A model generated the notes under the pieces. The model saw only the letters and a program-made list of their open reading frames with translations, ran no database searches and had not been told where the DNA came from. Both the position numbers and the translations under genes were made by a program. From Chlorogloea sp. CCALA 695 (GTDB lineage: Bacteria; Cyanobacteriota; Cyanobacteriia; Cyanobacteriales; Chroococcidiopsidaceae), in contig NZ_PVWN01000001.1 of NCBI RefSeq assembly GCF_003003885.1, positions 186,001-250,000 on the forward strand: DNA of 64,000 nucleotides. The letters run 5' to 3'. The number at the start of each line of letters is the position of its first letter. Within the stretch, counting starts at the first letter, position 1. Below, one piece after another: positions 1 through 8,869 of this stretch.

Positions 1-1
1 A

Positions 2-1402
2 AAGTTGGGGCGGTTAAATCAGTTGATGCTAACGGCGACTACCGAGCGGATAGATTTTATCCATGACTTTAATTTTGCCCAATCACCACTTACCGACGCT
101 ACCCCGAAAAAATATTATTTAGCTTGTCTCCCAGAAAAAAATCAGCCCCTAGGTAAAGTTCAAGAATTTCAGATAGAGCGGGAAACTAACCTAAACTTTT
201 TATTAGATTGTTTGCGTGATTCTCATAATATTTACGAGCAAATTGAGTTATTGCAGACATTAAAACGCTTGCAGGGAATAGAATTTGATACAGGTTTTGG
301 CGGTGAGGGACAAAAGGTAGCAATCGCCAACTTATTAGATGAAGTTTATACCCAAGCAGGAAAAGCCGGAATTTGGGCAGTAGTACGCAGAGCGGCGGGT
401 TTGCGGCAAATGGTAGATATTGGTTTATCCGACCAAGTGACGAAAATGCTAGTACGGGGCAAGCAAATCGCTGTAGGCAAGTCTTATAGTATAGATTCGC
501 TAATTTCGCGTCCGGTATCTAGTAACGAGATTGCCTCAAAAATTGATCGCTTTTGTGGGGAAGATATACGCGATCGCGTTTTGACTCAAGAAATCCTTAT
601 CTATTGCGGTTTACTAATTCGAGCAGAACCCCAACTGTTTAGCGGTTTACTAACTTTAAAGGTAGGCTATCTAATTTTACTAATGACTAGCGATCTTGCC
701 CGTGAATTGGGCGTGACTCAAGATGAAGCTTACGAGCATTTAATGCAGCTTTCACCCTTTGAAGTCAAGTTGCGATTGCGTCAAGTATTAGTTGGTTATG
801 AAGGTATGAATCAACTATTGCGCCAGCAAGAATCTCTGCACGTCAAGCAACAAGAAAGCGATATAGAGTGGGTAGTTGTGCCAGCGCCAGACAATCAAAT
901 GCCTACAGAAAGTTGGCATCAACAAAGGCAATGGGACGGTTCTACAAACCGCGTACCAAAGGATTTTTATCAAGGTGTATGGCAATTATTGCACCACTGT
1001 AAAGGTGTAGTTATTGGCGATAAATTAGAGCGACGCAATCGTTTAGATAGCGATTTAATTTTAGCAATGACACCGGGAGAGAAAAATTTTGCCCTGCAAG
1101 TCGAGCATTTGCTAAACAAAATTGAAGCGCCAGAGTATAGACAAGTGAATGTAGAAGCCTTAATGGAACTTGCAGAAATTGCCCAGCGCAACCCAAAATT
1201 ACAAATTGAGGAATATATTGTACTAGATGTATTGGTAGGTCATGCGGTGCGTTTAGGATGGCTAGACAATAATGCTGAAAAAGGCGATCGCTATGATGAA
1301 TATAAAGCCGCCGCGTGGAAGTCTTTTTACAACACTTCTCCTAGAGAATGTGCGGTGTTAGTCGTGAAAGCCGTCCGCTTTCTTACTCAATTTGGGGCTT
1401 AA
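2..1402 (+). CDS. GH15 / phosphorylase kinase alpha-beta-like protein, C-terminal part
   Basis: The frame is open to the left edge (AAG, then a TTG that is not a convincing start), so the gene is truncated at its 5' end by the window. The visible 466 residues match the C-terminal part of phosphorylase kinase alpha/beta regulatory subunits: a segment reading LSPFEVKLRLRQVL, then NRVPKDFYQGVWQLL, MTPGEKNFALQVE and PEYRQVNVEALMEL. In this family the missing N-terminus is a (alpha/alpha)6 glucoamylase-like GH15 domain. Whether the cyanobacterial protein is a carbohydrate hydrolase or a regulator cannot be told from this part. The gene ends 27 bp before ald on the same strand. Confidence 0.8.
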   Translation, partial: KLGRLNQLMLTATTERIDFIHDFNFAQSPLTDATPKKYYLACLPEKNQPLGKVQEFQIERETNLNFLLDCLRDSHNIYEQIELLQTLKRLQGIEFDTGFGGEGQKVAIANLLDEVYTQAGKAGIWAVVRRAAGLRQMVDIGLSDQVTKMLVRGKQIAVGKSYSIDSLISRPVSSNEIASKIDRFCGEDIRDRVLTQEILIYCGLLIRAEPQLFSGLLTLKVGYLILLMTSDLARELGVTQDEAYEHLMQLSPFEVKLRLRQVLVGYEGMNQLLRQQESLHVKQQESDIEWVVVPAPDNQMPTESWHQQRQWDGSTNRVPKDFYQGVWQLLHHCKGVVIGDKLERRNRLDSDLILAMTPGEKNFALQVEHLLNKIEAPEYRQVNVEALMELAEIAQRNPKLQIEEYIVLDVLVGHAVRLGWLDNNAEKGDRYDEYKAAAWKSFYNTSPRECAVLVVKAVRFLTQFGA

Positions 1403-1429
1403 GCTAAAGATAGAAATAAGAGAAAAAAC

Positions 1430-2518
1430 ATGGAAATAGGCGTTCCCAAAGAGACAAAAGACCAAGAGTTTCGCGTAGGTTTAAGTCCTAGTAGCGTCCG
1501 CGTACTCAAAGAAAACGGTCACAATATAGCTGTAGAAAGTCTTGCAGGTATGGGTTCAGGTTTTACAGACGAGGAGTATCAGCAAGCTGGGGCGCAAATT
1601 GTTAATGCTGTAAATGCTTGGAATCGTCAGCTAGTAATCAAAGTTAAAGAACCCGTAGCCGCAGAGTACGATTTTTTAGCTAAAGAGCAGTTGTTGTTTA
1701 CCTATTTGCATTTAGCCGCAAACCGCCCCTTGACCGAACAATTGATTGATTCGGGGATAACTGCGATCGCCTATGAAACTGTAGAACTTTCTGGCGCTAA
1801 TAAACTACCTCTGCTTACGCCCATGAGCATCATTGCGGGACGTTTGGCGGTGCAATTTGGGGCGCGGTATCTCGAACGTCAACAAGGCGGTAGAGGGATT
1901 CTTTTAGGGGGCGTACCAGGTGTTAAACCAGGGAAAGTAGTAATTTTAGGTGGCGGAATTGTCGGTACAGAAGCGGCGAGAATTGCTGTAGGAATGGGTG
2001 CGGCGGTACAAATCATTGATGTAAATGTCGAGCGTTTGGCATATCTTGAAACTATATTTGGTTTTAGAGTAGAGCTACTTTACAGCAATTCTGCCCAGAT
2101 TGAAGCGGCGGTAAGGGATGCCGATTTGCTCATTGGGGCGGTTTTAGTACCGGGGCGTAAAGCACCGATTCTTGTATCTCGCAGCTTAGTTAAACAAATG
2201 CGATCGCGTTCAGTTATTGTTGATGTTGCCGTCGATCAAGGGGGTTGTGTCGAAACCATGCACCCAACATCGCATACGCAGCCTACCTATGTAGATGAAG
2301 GAGTAGTACATTATGGAGTTGCTAATATGCCCGGTGCAGTTCCTTGGACAGCAACCCAGGCGCTAAATAATAGTACATTACCCTATGTTTTGCAATTAGC
2401 TAATCTCGGAGAGAAAGCTTTAGAAATCAACTCAGCTTTGGCGTTGGGAGTAAATGTAACTAAGCATCAATTGGTACATCCGGCGGTGCGAGAGGTGTTC
2501 CCAGACTTAGTTAATTAA
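1430..2518 (+). CDS. ald: alanine dehydrogenase
   Basis: This 362-residue protein has the family's usual length. It opens with [10 protein letters not shown], has the pyruvate-binding lysine (K73 in KVKEP) and catalytic histidine (H94 in TYLHLA) where alanine dehydrogenases carry them, and a Rossmann NAD motif GGGIVG at 174-179. Known function: reversible NAD-dependent deamination of L-alanine to pyruvate and ammonia in the cytoplasm. It lies 27 bp after the GH15-like gene and 37 bp before the ferredoxin-MBL gene, all on the plus strand, so the three may be co-transcribed. Confidence 0.96.
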   Translation: MEIGVPKETKDQEFRVGLSPSSVRVLKENGHNIAVESLAGMGSGFTDEEYQQAGAQIVNAVNAWNRQLVIKVKEPVAAEYDFLAKEQLLFTYLHLAANRPLTEQLIDSGITAIAYETVELSGANKLPLLTPMSIIAGRLAVQFGARYLERQQGGRGILLGGVPGVKPGKVVILGGGIVGTEAARIAVGMGAAVQIIDVNVERLAYLETIFGFRVELLYSNSAQIEAAVRDADLLIGAVLVPGRKAPILVSRSLVKQMRSRSVIVDVAVDQGGCVETMHPTSHTQPTYVDEGVVHYGVANMPGAVPWTATQALNNSTLPYVLQLANLGEKALEINSALALGVNVTKHQLVHPAVREVFPDLVN

Positions 2519-2555
2519 TATCAAAAGATATCTATACTTTGGAGGATCTGGAATT

Positions 2556-3428
2556 ATGGCTAAATCAAGCCTCCGCCTAGCTGAAAATATTAGCGGCGAT
2601 TTTTATGTTGATAGTAGTTGTATTGACTGCGATACTTGCCGTTGGATGACTCCATCAGTATTTAATCGCGCTGGGGGACAGTCGGTAGTGTATCATCAGC
2701 CAACAAATGAAACAGAAAGATTAAGAAGCTTGCAAGCGCTCTTAGCTTGTCCGACAAGTTCTATTGGGACAGTTGAAAAGCCTGTAGATATTACTGGTGC
2801 GATCGCATCTTTCCCGATTCCCGTCTCAGAAAATGTCTACCATTGCGGCTATCACTCTAAAAACTCCTATGGCGCGGCGAGTTATTTAATTGTGCGTCCA
2901 GAAGGTAATGTTTTAGTAGATTCGCCTCGATTTGCACCACCATTAGTTAAACGTTTAGAGGAAATGGGCGGTATTCGTTACTTATATTTAACCCATAGAG
3001 ATGATGTCGCCGATCATCAAAAGTTTCATGAACATTTTTTATGCGATCGCATTCTCCACAGCGATGATATTACAACAGATACTCGCAATGTTGAAATTCA
3101 GCTAACTGGTTTAGAACCTTTTGCCTTAGATAGCGATTCGTTAATCATCCCCGTACCCGGACATAGTAAAGGCCATACAGTTTTGCTGTACAAAAACTTC
3201 CTATTTACCGGAGATCATTTAGCATGGTCAGAAGGCTTACAGCAATTAGGAGGCTTTCCCGATGTTTGTTGGTATTCGTGGTCAAAGCAAGTTGAATCAA
3301 TGCGTCAATTACTCGATTACTCTTTTGAGTGGGTTTTGCCTGGTCACGGCAGGCGCTACCATGCAGATACAGCAACAATGCACCAGCAAATGCAACAATG
3401 TGTAACTTGGATGGAATCAGTACGTTAA
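2556..3428 (+). CDS. ferredoxin-metallo-beta-lactamase fusion protein
   Basis: Residues 1-75 form a small ferredoxin-like domain with C22, C25 and C28 (CIDCDTC) and a partner C65 followed by Pro, enough for one 4Fe-4S cluster. Residues 90-290 are an MBL-fold hydrolase with H147/D153/H154 (THRDDVADH), H203, D220 and H264 (PGHGRRYH). The first metal motif is not the canonical HxHxDH: two residues are inserted and the second His is absent, which I recall as usual for this cyanobacterial and plant group. GGAGG at 2541-2545 supports the start. Substrate is unknown; a redox or glyoxalase-like role is inference. A decayed copy of its 3' end lies at about 4951-5023. Confidence 0.85.
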   Translation: MAKSSLRLAENISGDFYVDSSCIDCDTCRWMTPSVFNRAGGQSVVYHQPTNETERLRSLQALLACPTSSIGTVEKPVDITGAIASFPIPVSENVYHCGYHSKNSYGAASYLIVRPEGNVLVDSPRFAPPLVKRLEEMGGIRYLYLTHRDDVADHQKFHEHFLCDRILHSDDITTDTRNVEIQLTGLEPFALDSDSLIIPVPGHSKGHTVLLYKNFLFTGDHLAWSEGLQQLGGFPDVCWYSWSKQVESMRQLLDYSFEWVLPGHGRRYHADTATMHQQMQQCVTWMESVR

Positions 3429-3429
3429 T

Positions 3430-4815
3430 TTAGCTTTTTGCTAAAGGTAAATGCACTCTAAAACAAGTTTTTCCCGGTTGAGATTCAAAGTAAATATTGC
3501 CGCCATGTCTATTTACAACTATGCGGTAAGCAATTTCTAAGCCTAAACCCGTCCCTTCCCCCACACCTTTAGTTGTAAAAAATGGTTCAAAAATCCGCGA
3601 TTGAATAGCAGGGGGAATAGCTGTACCATTATCAACAATTTCGGCGATCGCACAGTTATTATCTTGAAAGGTGCGAATTTTTAGTTCGCCCTTACTACCC
3701 ATAGCATGGATGGCATTATCAATTAAATTCGTCCACACTTGATTAAGTTCGTTGCCGTAGGCGTTAATTAAGGGAATAGTGCGATCGTAGTTCTTCGTTA
3801 CAACAATCCCCTGTTTAAGTTTATGACCGAGTATTAGTAAAGTATTATCAATTCCCTCATGAATATCTATTTCTTGTAAAGGCGCGGTATCCATATAGGT
3901 ATAGCCTTTTACAGCTTTGACTAATTCAGAAATTCGCGTTGTACTTTGTTCAACTTCGTTAATTAATCCTGAAGTGGCTAAGTTTGCCTCTAACCAAATT
4001 AGGGCATCATTTAGAGATTGACTGTCTAAATTGTTCTTAATCTCCGCTAATTTTTGCGAATCTATACCGAAGTTTACGAGGGTAGGCGCAAGTTGCCAAG
4101 CTTTGCTTACATCATGGTTTTCTAGCCAGTCTGTAACTTCGTCTTCTTGATCGCTTTGAGTTAAAGTATCGTACTGAGGAGAATTAGCACAGTACGAAAT
4201 TGCGTCTATTTGCACCTTTGCTAAAAACTTTAATTGTTCGGTAGTCAAACAATGCTGATTTAGCTGTACTGTCAACCTTTGCAGGCTAGTAAAGCGCTCT
4301 TTCAAAGCATTAGCTGCCCGTTTTCCGGCGGCGGCGGGATTGTTCAATTCATGGGCTAAACCTGCGGACATTTTACCCAAGGCTGCTAGTTTTTCTTGCT
4401 GTCTTAGCTGTCCTTCAACATCGATAGTTCTTCCCACCATTGCCGCCAAAATTGTATCGCCTACAGAAGCGCATTCAATCAATAGTCGTTTAAAAGCTGC
4501 TATTTCAATCCGAAGGACGCGGCTTGCAATCGTAGCATGAGCGCTGGCAATTGATGCTGAGTGATTCAACATTGAGATTTCGCCCATAAATTCGCCCTGA
4601 TGGTGAATAGCAAGCAATCTTTTTTCGTTACTTACTACTTTTGTAATTTGAATTTCCCCTGCTAAAACAACGTGAAAGCCGTAATTTTCCTCACCTTCAG
4701 TAAATAAAATCTCCCCCGCCGCCAACTGAATTTCTGTCCCATGCGATCGCATTTGCTGCAAAGCTTCATCCGGTAACTTAGGAAATAGTGTAGTTTGGTT
4801 TGGATCATGTAGCAT
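3430..4815 (-). CDS. cyclic-nucleotide-binding-domain sensor histidine kinase
   Basis: The 461-residue protein has an N-terminal cNMP/CRP-type cupin domain (about 10-125), a linker helix, the H-box ALGKMSAGLAHELNNP with phospho-acceptor H155, and an HATPase_c domain with NQVWTNLIDNA (N box) and GTGLGLEIAYRIV (G2 box). No membrane segment is seen, so it should be cytoplasmic. It ends 2 bp from the convergent ferredoxin-MBL gene. Kinases of this build are, as I recall, often next to a receiver-thioredoxin-reductase fusion. Such a fusion is encoded here on the same strand but 2.15 kb upstream, beyond the tyrosinase genes. Confidence 0.92.
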   Translation of the reverse strand: MLHDPNQTTLFPKLPDEALQQMRSHGTEIQLAAGEILFTEGEENYGFHVVLAGEIQITKVVSNEKRLLAIHHQGEFMGEISMLNHSASIASAHATIASRVLRIEIAAFKRLLIECASVGDTILAAMVGRTIDVEGQLRQQEKLAALGKMSAGLAHELNNPAAAGKRAANALKERFTSLQRLTVQLNQHCLTTEQLKFLAKVQIDAISYCANSPQYDTLTQSDQEDEVTDWLENHDVSKAWQLAPTLVNFGIDSQKLAEIKNNLDSQSLNDALIWLEANLATSGLINEVEQSTTRISELVKAVKGYTYMDTAPLQEIDIHEGIDNTLLILGHKLKQGIVVTKNYDRTIPLINAYGNELNQVWTNLIDNAIHAMGSKGELKIRTFQDNNCAIAEIVDNGTAIPPAIQSRIFEPFFTTKGVGEGTGLGLEIAYRIVVNRHGGNIYFESQPGKTCFRVHLPLAKS

Positions 4816-4950
4816 GGCAAAACCTAAATCTAATAAAAGACTGTTAGCGAAGACAATCTTTTGTATTCAAATATAAAAAATTATCGCACTTTAATACTTG
4901 TTGCAAGTTACTTAAAATAATCGTTGAATTTGATAGTCATCAAAGGCACA

Positions 4951-5023
4951 ATCGGCGCTACCACGGGGATACAGTAATGATGCACCAGTGTGTAGCTTGA
5001 ATGGAATCAACAAAGCGTTAAAT
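4951..5023 (+). pseudogene. decayed copy of the ferredoxin-MBL gene 3' end
   Basis: By eye, this stretch matches the last codons of the ferredoxin-MBL gene (about 3350-3428). Shared blocks are GGCGCTACCA, GATACAG, ATGCACCAG, TGTGTA-CTTG-ATGGAATCA and the final CGTTAA. A short internal deletion and in-frame stops (TAA, TAG) make it non-coding. The intact gene is 1.5 kb away on the same strand, beyond the histidine kinase gene. It suggests a duplication or rearrangement that left debris, plausibly from the event that brought DNA into this interval. The match is short and judged by eye only. Confidence 0.55.
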
Positions 5024-5553
5024 AGAAATAAATCTATCCCCGACGATTGCGCCAAACATCAAGAGGCTACCCACATACCGCTTAAAGGCTTTAAATGCGG
5101 CTTCTGACTCCTAGCCTACTTAGCCAGCAATTTTGCCTATGGACTCGTCTGTGCTTTGCAACTGGTGAAATGTTAGTTGGAGTCGCCAATGGTTCAAATA
5201 CTGGATTGGTGGCTGTCTTAGCAGTGAAGCAGGTAGCTAGGCTGAACGCAAAATACCGCCAATTGAGTTGGCTAATTTTGGCACAGTTTATTGTTTCTGA
5301 TATTGATGGACTTATTAAACAAGTCCTCCCACACTCTTGGGGAATTATCTTCTTCGGAGGTTTTGTAAAGACTCAATAAAGTTTAAATAAAGAAATTATG
5401 TATTTGATTCAATAAATACAAATAAAGGTATATTCTATAGTTATAGAGGTAGAAAACGTGCTAGAAATAGCTACTCTACTTATTTTGATTGTTTGTGTTT
5501 TGTATGTGTAAAATAGTCATAAGTAGTTAACTGAGGAGTTTAATACTATTAAA
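5024..5553. other. interval without a recognised gene
   Basis: About 530 bp between the MBL remnant and the tyrosinase caddie gene. A 94-codon open frame at 5095-5379 (+) and overlapping open reading on the other strand resemble no family I know and lack a ribosome-binding site. I take the stretch for non-coding debris. The last 150 bp are AT-rich and should hold the promoter of the tyrosinase operon. A 17-codon hydrophobic frame (GTG at 5458, stop at 5509-5511) follows AGAGG at 5445-5449 but is too short to call. Confidence 0.4.
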
Positions 5554-5877
5554 ATGAAACGTAGAAATCTACTTCGTATTCTAGGCTTTGCCATCCCTTT
5601 AAGTGGAGTAGCTTTGTTGGTACCCAAAGCTTCCGGTGCAACTAGAAAAGTAAAAAAAGCTTTTATTAAAAATAAGTCTATAGAGTTTGTTGAAGATAGT
5701 GATGAACCTAACACAACGCAAGTGAAGGTTAAAGGCAAGAAATTTGACCGCTCTTTTCAAATTAAGAAGAAAAACAACAAATTTGTTACAGGTTATTTCC
5801 CTTTTGGAGATGAGTTTACTTCATTAGAGGAATTAACTGCTGAAGTAATAGAATCAGGTCAACTAGATTTAGATTAA
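5554..5877 (+). CDS. tyrosinase caddie protein / copper chaperone, MelC1-like
   Basis: This 107-residue protein opens with MKRRNLLRILG, a hydrophobic stretch and a likely cleavage site near ASG-A at about residue 29. That is a twin-arginine-like signal peptide. The rest is small, lysine-rich and ends in a segment (VKGKKFDRSF, GYFPFGDEF, LEELTAEVIESGQL) that parallels the C-terminus of Streptomyces MelC1. Known role of MelC1: it binds apo-tyrosinase, assists copper loading and carries the signal-less enzyme through the Tat pathway. GAGGAG stands about 20 bp before the ATG. The tyrosinase start follows the stop by 11 bp, so they form an operon. Its many lysines and low GC differ from the neighbours. 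Confidence 0.7.
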   Translation: MKRRNLLRILGFAIPLSGVALLVPKASGATRKVKKAFIKNKSIEFVEDSDEPNTTQVKVKGKKFDRSFQIKKKNNKFVTGYFPFGDEFTSLEELTAEVIESGQLDLD

Positions 5878-5888
5878 TAGGAGATTAT

Positions 5889-6776
5889 ATGGCTATCCGC
5901 AAAAATATACGTTCTTTAACTACTACAGAAAAAGCAAACTTTGTTAACGCTTGCTTAGCTTTAAAAGATAACAATAAAGCTGGTAATAAGTGGAATGAGT
6001 TTGTTTTAATTCATTCACAAACTTCTACAATTTTTACGCCATCTAATTCTAGTAGAACGCAGCCTCACGGAGGACCTGCTTTCTTAGCTTGGCATAGGTA
6101 CCACCTACACCTACTTGAATTAGCCTTACAACAAGTCTCAGGCAACTCAAATATAGGGGTTCCTTATTGGGACTGGACGCAAGATACAACCAATCCTTTC
6201 AACGCTCCTTTATGGAGTGATGATTTAATGGGTGGTAATGGAGATACAAGTGATAGTTCTTATGTTGTAAAAACAGGACCATTTAGATTTTCTCAGTGGA
6301 CAATTATAAATGAAGCGGGCAATCCTGTTACTTATCCTGATAATAGATTTACTGGTGGACTTAAACGTAGGTTTGGTAATGACATTGGCAGTCTTCCCAC
6401 AATTACTGAAGTAAATAATGCTGTTTGGATTCGTAATTATGATGACAGTCCTTACGACAGAACAAGTAATAATTCAGCGCGTAATGCTATTGAAGGATTT
6501 ATTAATACTCAATTGCATAATAGAGTTCATCGTTGGGTTGGTCAAACAATGAGAACTTCTGGTGCGCCTAATGATCCTTTATTTTATTTACATCATTCAA
6601 TGATTGATAGAATGTGGTGTCGTTGGCAATCTGGTAATGGCTTAACTGCTTATGCTCCTAATAGTGGTGGACCTTTTAGACATAATCTAAATGACCCTAT
6701 GCTTCCTTGGGATATTACTCCTAATCAAATATTAAATTATAATAATCTTGGTTATTCTTACGACAGTTTAAGATAA
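5889..6776 (+). CDS. tyrosinase (type 3 copper oxidase), MelC2-like
   Basis: The 295-residue protein has all six copper ligands: CuA H42, H60 and H69 (in FLAWHR) and CuB H210, H214 (LHNRVHRW) and H236 (YLHHSMID). PYWDW and NDPLFYLHH are further tyrosinase signatures. The N-terminus MAIRKNIRSLT and overall length resemble Streptomyces MelC2, and there is no signal peptide, as in MelC2, which is exported with its caddie. Known reaction: o-hydroxylation of monophenols and oxidation of o-diphenols to quinones, giving melanin-like pigment. AGGAG at 5879-5883 supports the start. The gene is AT-rich and contains no HIP1 site, so horizontal acquisition is plausible. Confidence 0.93.
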   Translation: MAIRKNIRSLTTTEKANFVNACLALKDNNKAGNKWNEFVLIHSQTSTIFTPSNSSRTQPHGGPAFLAWHRYHLHLLELALQQVSGNSNIGVPYWDWTQDTTNPFNAPLWSDDLMGGNGDTSDSSYVVKTGPFRFSQWTIINEAGNPVTYPDNRFTGGLKRRFGNDIGSLPTITEVNNAVWIRNYDDSPYDRTSNNSARNAIEGFINTQLHNRVHRWVGQTMRTSGAPNDPLFYLHHSMIDRMWCRWQSGNGLTAYAPNSGGPFRHNLNDPMLPWDITPNQILNYNNLGYSYDSLR

Positions 6777-6797
6777 GTTCTAGACTTTAGTTCGTTT

Positions 6798-6833
6798 AAA
6801 ATAAAAAACTTATTCAATATGAGCTTTTTATTT
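6798..6833 (+). terminator. possible terminator of the tyrosinase operon
   Basis: An imperfect AT-rich inverted repeat (AAATAAAAAACTT against AGCTTTTTATTT) with a loop of about 10 nt is followed by more T. It starts about 20 bp after the tyrosinase stop. The stem is weak in GC, so the call is tentative. Confidence 0.35.
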
Positions 6834-6965
6834 TTATTACTCTTTTAGATATAGGTTTAAAAACCTATGGCAGGATTGATTTTATTATGTGATAACTGTT
6901 TTCTGCATGGTTATAGCCTTAGTTTGATTTACTTAGTCTTACAAGTTTATTTAGTGTCTAACGTA

Positions 6966-8630
6966 TCACAAAACTTTGCTGAGATATTGATGCACAAATT
7001 GAACGCAAATTGAACCTTCGCCCACACCAGAGGCTACGCGCTTAATAGAATTATGCCGAACATCGCCCACCGCAAAAACTCCAGGAATATTAGTTTCTAA
7101 TAAAAATGGGTCGCGCTCTAAAGTCCATCCTTTCGGGCGAGTTCCGTTAGGTTTCAAGTCTTGTCCTGTTAAAATAAAACCGCGATTGTCTCTTTCTAAA
7201 ACACCCTCTAGCCAATCTGTACGCGGGACTGCGCCGATAAAGATAAATAGCGAAGTAGCGCTCACAGTTAGGGTTTCGCCCGTTTGAGAATTAGCAATAG
7301 AAATAGCTTCTAAGCTTGTTTCCCCTTTTGCCTCAATCACGCTAGAATGCACCATGACTTTAATGTTTGGTGTCTCATTAATTTGGGCAGTTAGGTACTG
7401 AGACATACTTTTAGTCAAAGACTCACCCCGGACTAAAATTGTTACTTGGCTGGCGTACTTAGAAAAATACATTGCCGCTTGTCCGGCAGAATTTGCTCCA
7501 CCAATAATATAAACTTCTTCTCCTTGACAAGATATTGCTTCAGTTTGGGCTGCACCATAGTACACCCCAGCGCCCGTTAATTTTTCAAGTCCTGGTACAT
7601 CTAAGCGTTTCCAAGACACCCCAAGAGCCAAAATTAAGGAGTGGCAGCTAATTTCACTACCATCGGCTAGTTGGACAAAGCGATAAGGATCTTCTACGCG
7701 AATTCCTTTTACTTCTTGAGGCGTGAGAATTTCTACCCCAAAGCGCCGAGCTTGAGTTACCGCCCGTCGTGCCAAATCTGCCCCGCTTAAACCCACTGGA
7801 AACCCCAAATAGTTCTCAATGCGCGAACTTGTCCCCGCTTGACCCCCTGGAGCCTCTCGTTCAATCATGACTGTATCTAGTCCTTCGGATGCCCCGTAGA
7901 CAGCCGCCGCTAAACCCGCTGGCCCACCCCCAACAATAATTAGGTCATAAAAGGGATTTCCGGCTTTAGTTTGCAAGCCAATTTTTTCGGCTACTTGAAT
8001 GTTTGTAGGTTGCGACATACTAGAGCCATCAGTAAATAGTACCAAAGGCAGTTGTAGGCGATCGCACTCAGCATAACTAACTAGCTGTTGGGCTTCCTCT
8101 GAAGACTCTATATCTAACCATTGATAGGGTACTTGGTTACGAGCTAAAAAGTCTTTAATCTCGTGAGAGCGCGGCGACCAGCGATTGCCAATGATGCGGA
8201 TGCCCTCAAAGGGAGGATAAAAATTTGCTAACCAATCGTCGAGCAAATCATTTAAAACGGGAAACAACTTTTCTTCGGGGGGATCCCAAGGTTTCATCAA
8301 GTAGTAATCAATTTGGGTACTGTTGATGGCGCGAATCGCTGCATCAGTATCGGCATAAGCTGTAAGTAGAGCGCGTTTCGTGTTGGGGAAAAGTTCTAGT
8401 GCTTGTTCGAGAAATTCTACCCCCGACATTTGCGGCATGCGTTGATCGACTAAAAACAAGGCTACAGACTGGTTGCGGAGTTTGACTTGCTGCAATGCGA
8501 CCAGTGCTGTTGCCCCAGAATCGGCACGCAAGACGCGAAATTTGTCTCCATATTCTTTTTGTAAGTCACGCGAAATTGCTCTCAAGACTTCTGGATCATC
8601 GTCAACGGTCATGATTACGGGTTTAGCCAT
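6966..8630 (-). CDS. fused response regulator / thioredoxin-reductase-like oxidoreductase
   Basis: Residues 1-130 are a CheY-type receiver with acidic D10-D12, phospho-acceptor D62 (FLVDQRMP) and K113 (LMKPWD). Residues about 143-205 look like a glutaredoxin/thioredoxin-fold insert (IRIIGNRWSPRSHEIKDFL) without a CxxC pair. Residues 225-554 are a thioredoxin-reductase-type FAD/NAD(P)H module with GGGPAG at 234-239 and GGANSAG. Where true thioredoxin reductases have the redox CATC, this protein has YYGAAQTEA (about 358-366), so it should not reduce thioredoxin by the usual route. Likely partner: the cNMP histidine kinase at 3430-4815. What the flavoprotein does is unknown. Confidence 0.93.
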   Translation of the reverse strand: MAKPVIMTVDDDPEVLRAISRDLQKEYGDKFRVLRADSGATALVALQQVKLRNQSVALFLVDQRMPQMSGVEFLEQALELFPNTKRALLTAYADTDAAIRAINSTQIDYYLMKPWDPPEEKLFPVLNDLLDDWLANFYPPFEGIRIIGNRWSPRSHEIKDFLARNQVPYQWLDIESSEEAQQLVSYAECDRLQLPLVLFTDGSSMSQPTNIQVAEKIGLQTKAGNPFYDLIIVGGGPAGLAAAVYGASEGLDTVMIEREAPGGQAGTSSRIENYLGFPVGLSGADLARRAVTQARRFGVEILTPQEVKGIRVEDPYRFVQLADGSEISCHSLILALGVSWKRLDVPGLEKLTGAGVYYGAAQTEAISCQGEEVYIIGGANSAGQAAMYFSKYASQVTILVRGESLTKSMSQYLTAQINETPNIKVMVHSSVIEAKGETSLEAISIANSQTGETLTVSATSLFIFIGAVPRTDWLEGVLERDNRGFILTGQDLKPNGTRPKGWTLERDPFLLETNIPGVFAVGDVRHNSIKRVASGVGEGSICVQFVHQYLSKVL

Positions 8631-8869
8631 AGCGCGGTATCGACCTTTTGTCAGTTAATTTTGATTTTTCTAGTCGCGGCGATTAGAGGCAATTTTGCTG
8701 TAAATGTAGCTTCTTTTCCTGCCCTTGAGATCCGGGCTTTAACTGTACTTTCACGCATTTCTACCCACAATAATTACAGATTTTAAAGGTTGCTTTAAGA
8801 GCATATTTGACATCTCTCACTAGGTAGCCACCCATCTCTATTTCTCTCAAAAACAGGAGAATTATCATA

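Noticed and set aside
5095-5379. 94-codon open frame upstream of the tyrosinase operon
   Set aside because: No ribosome-binding site, no recognised family, and the opposite strand is also open, so it looks like debris DNA.
5458-5511. 17-codon hydrophobic frame with a possible ribosome-binding site
   Set aside because: Too short to separate from chance in AT-rich DNA.
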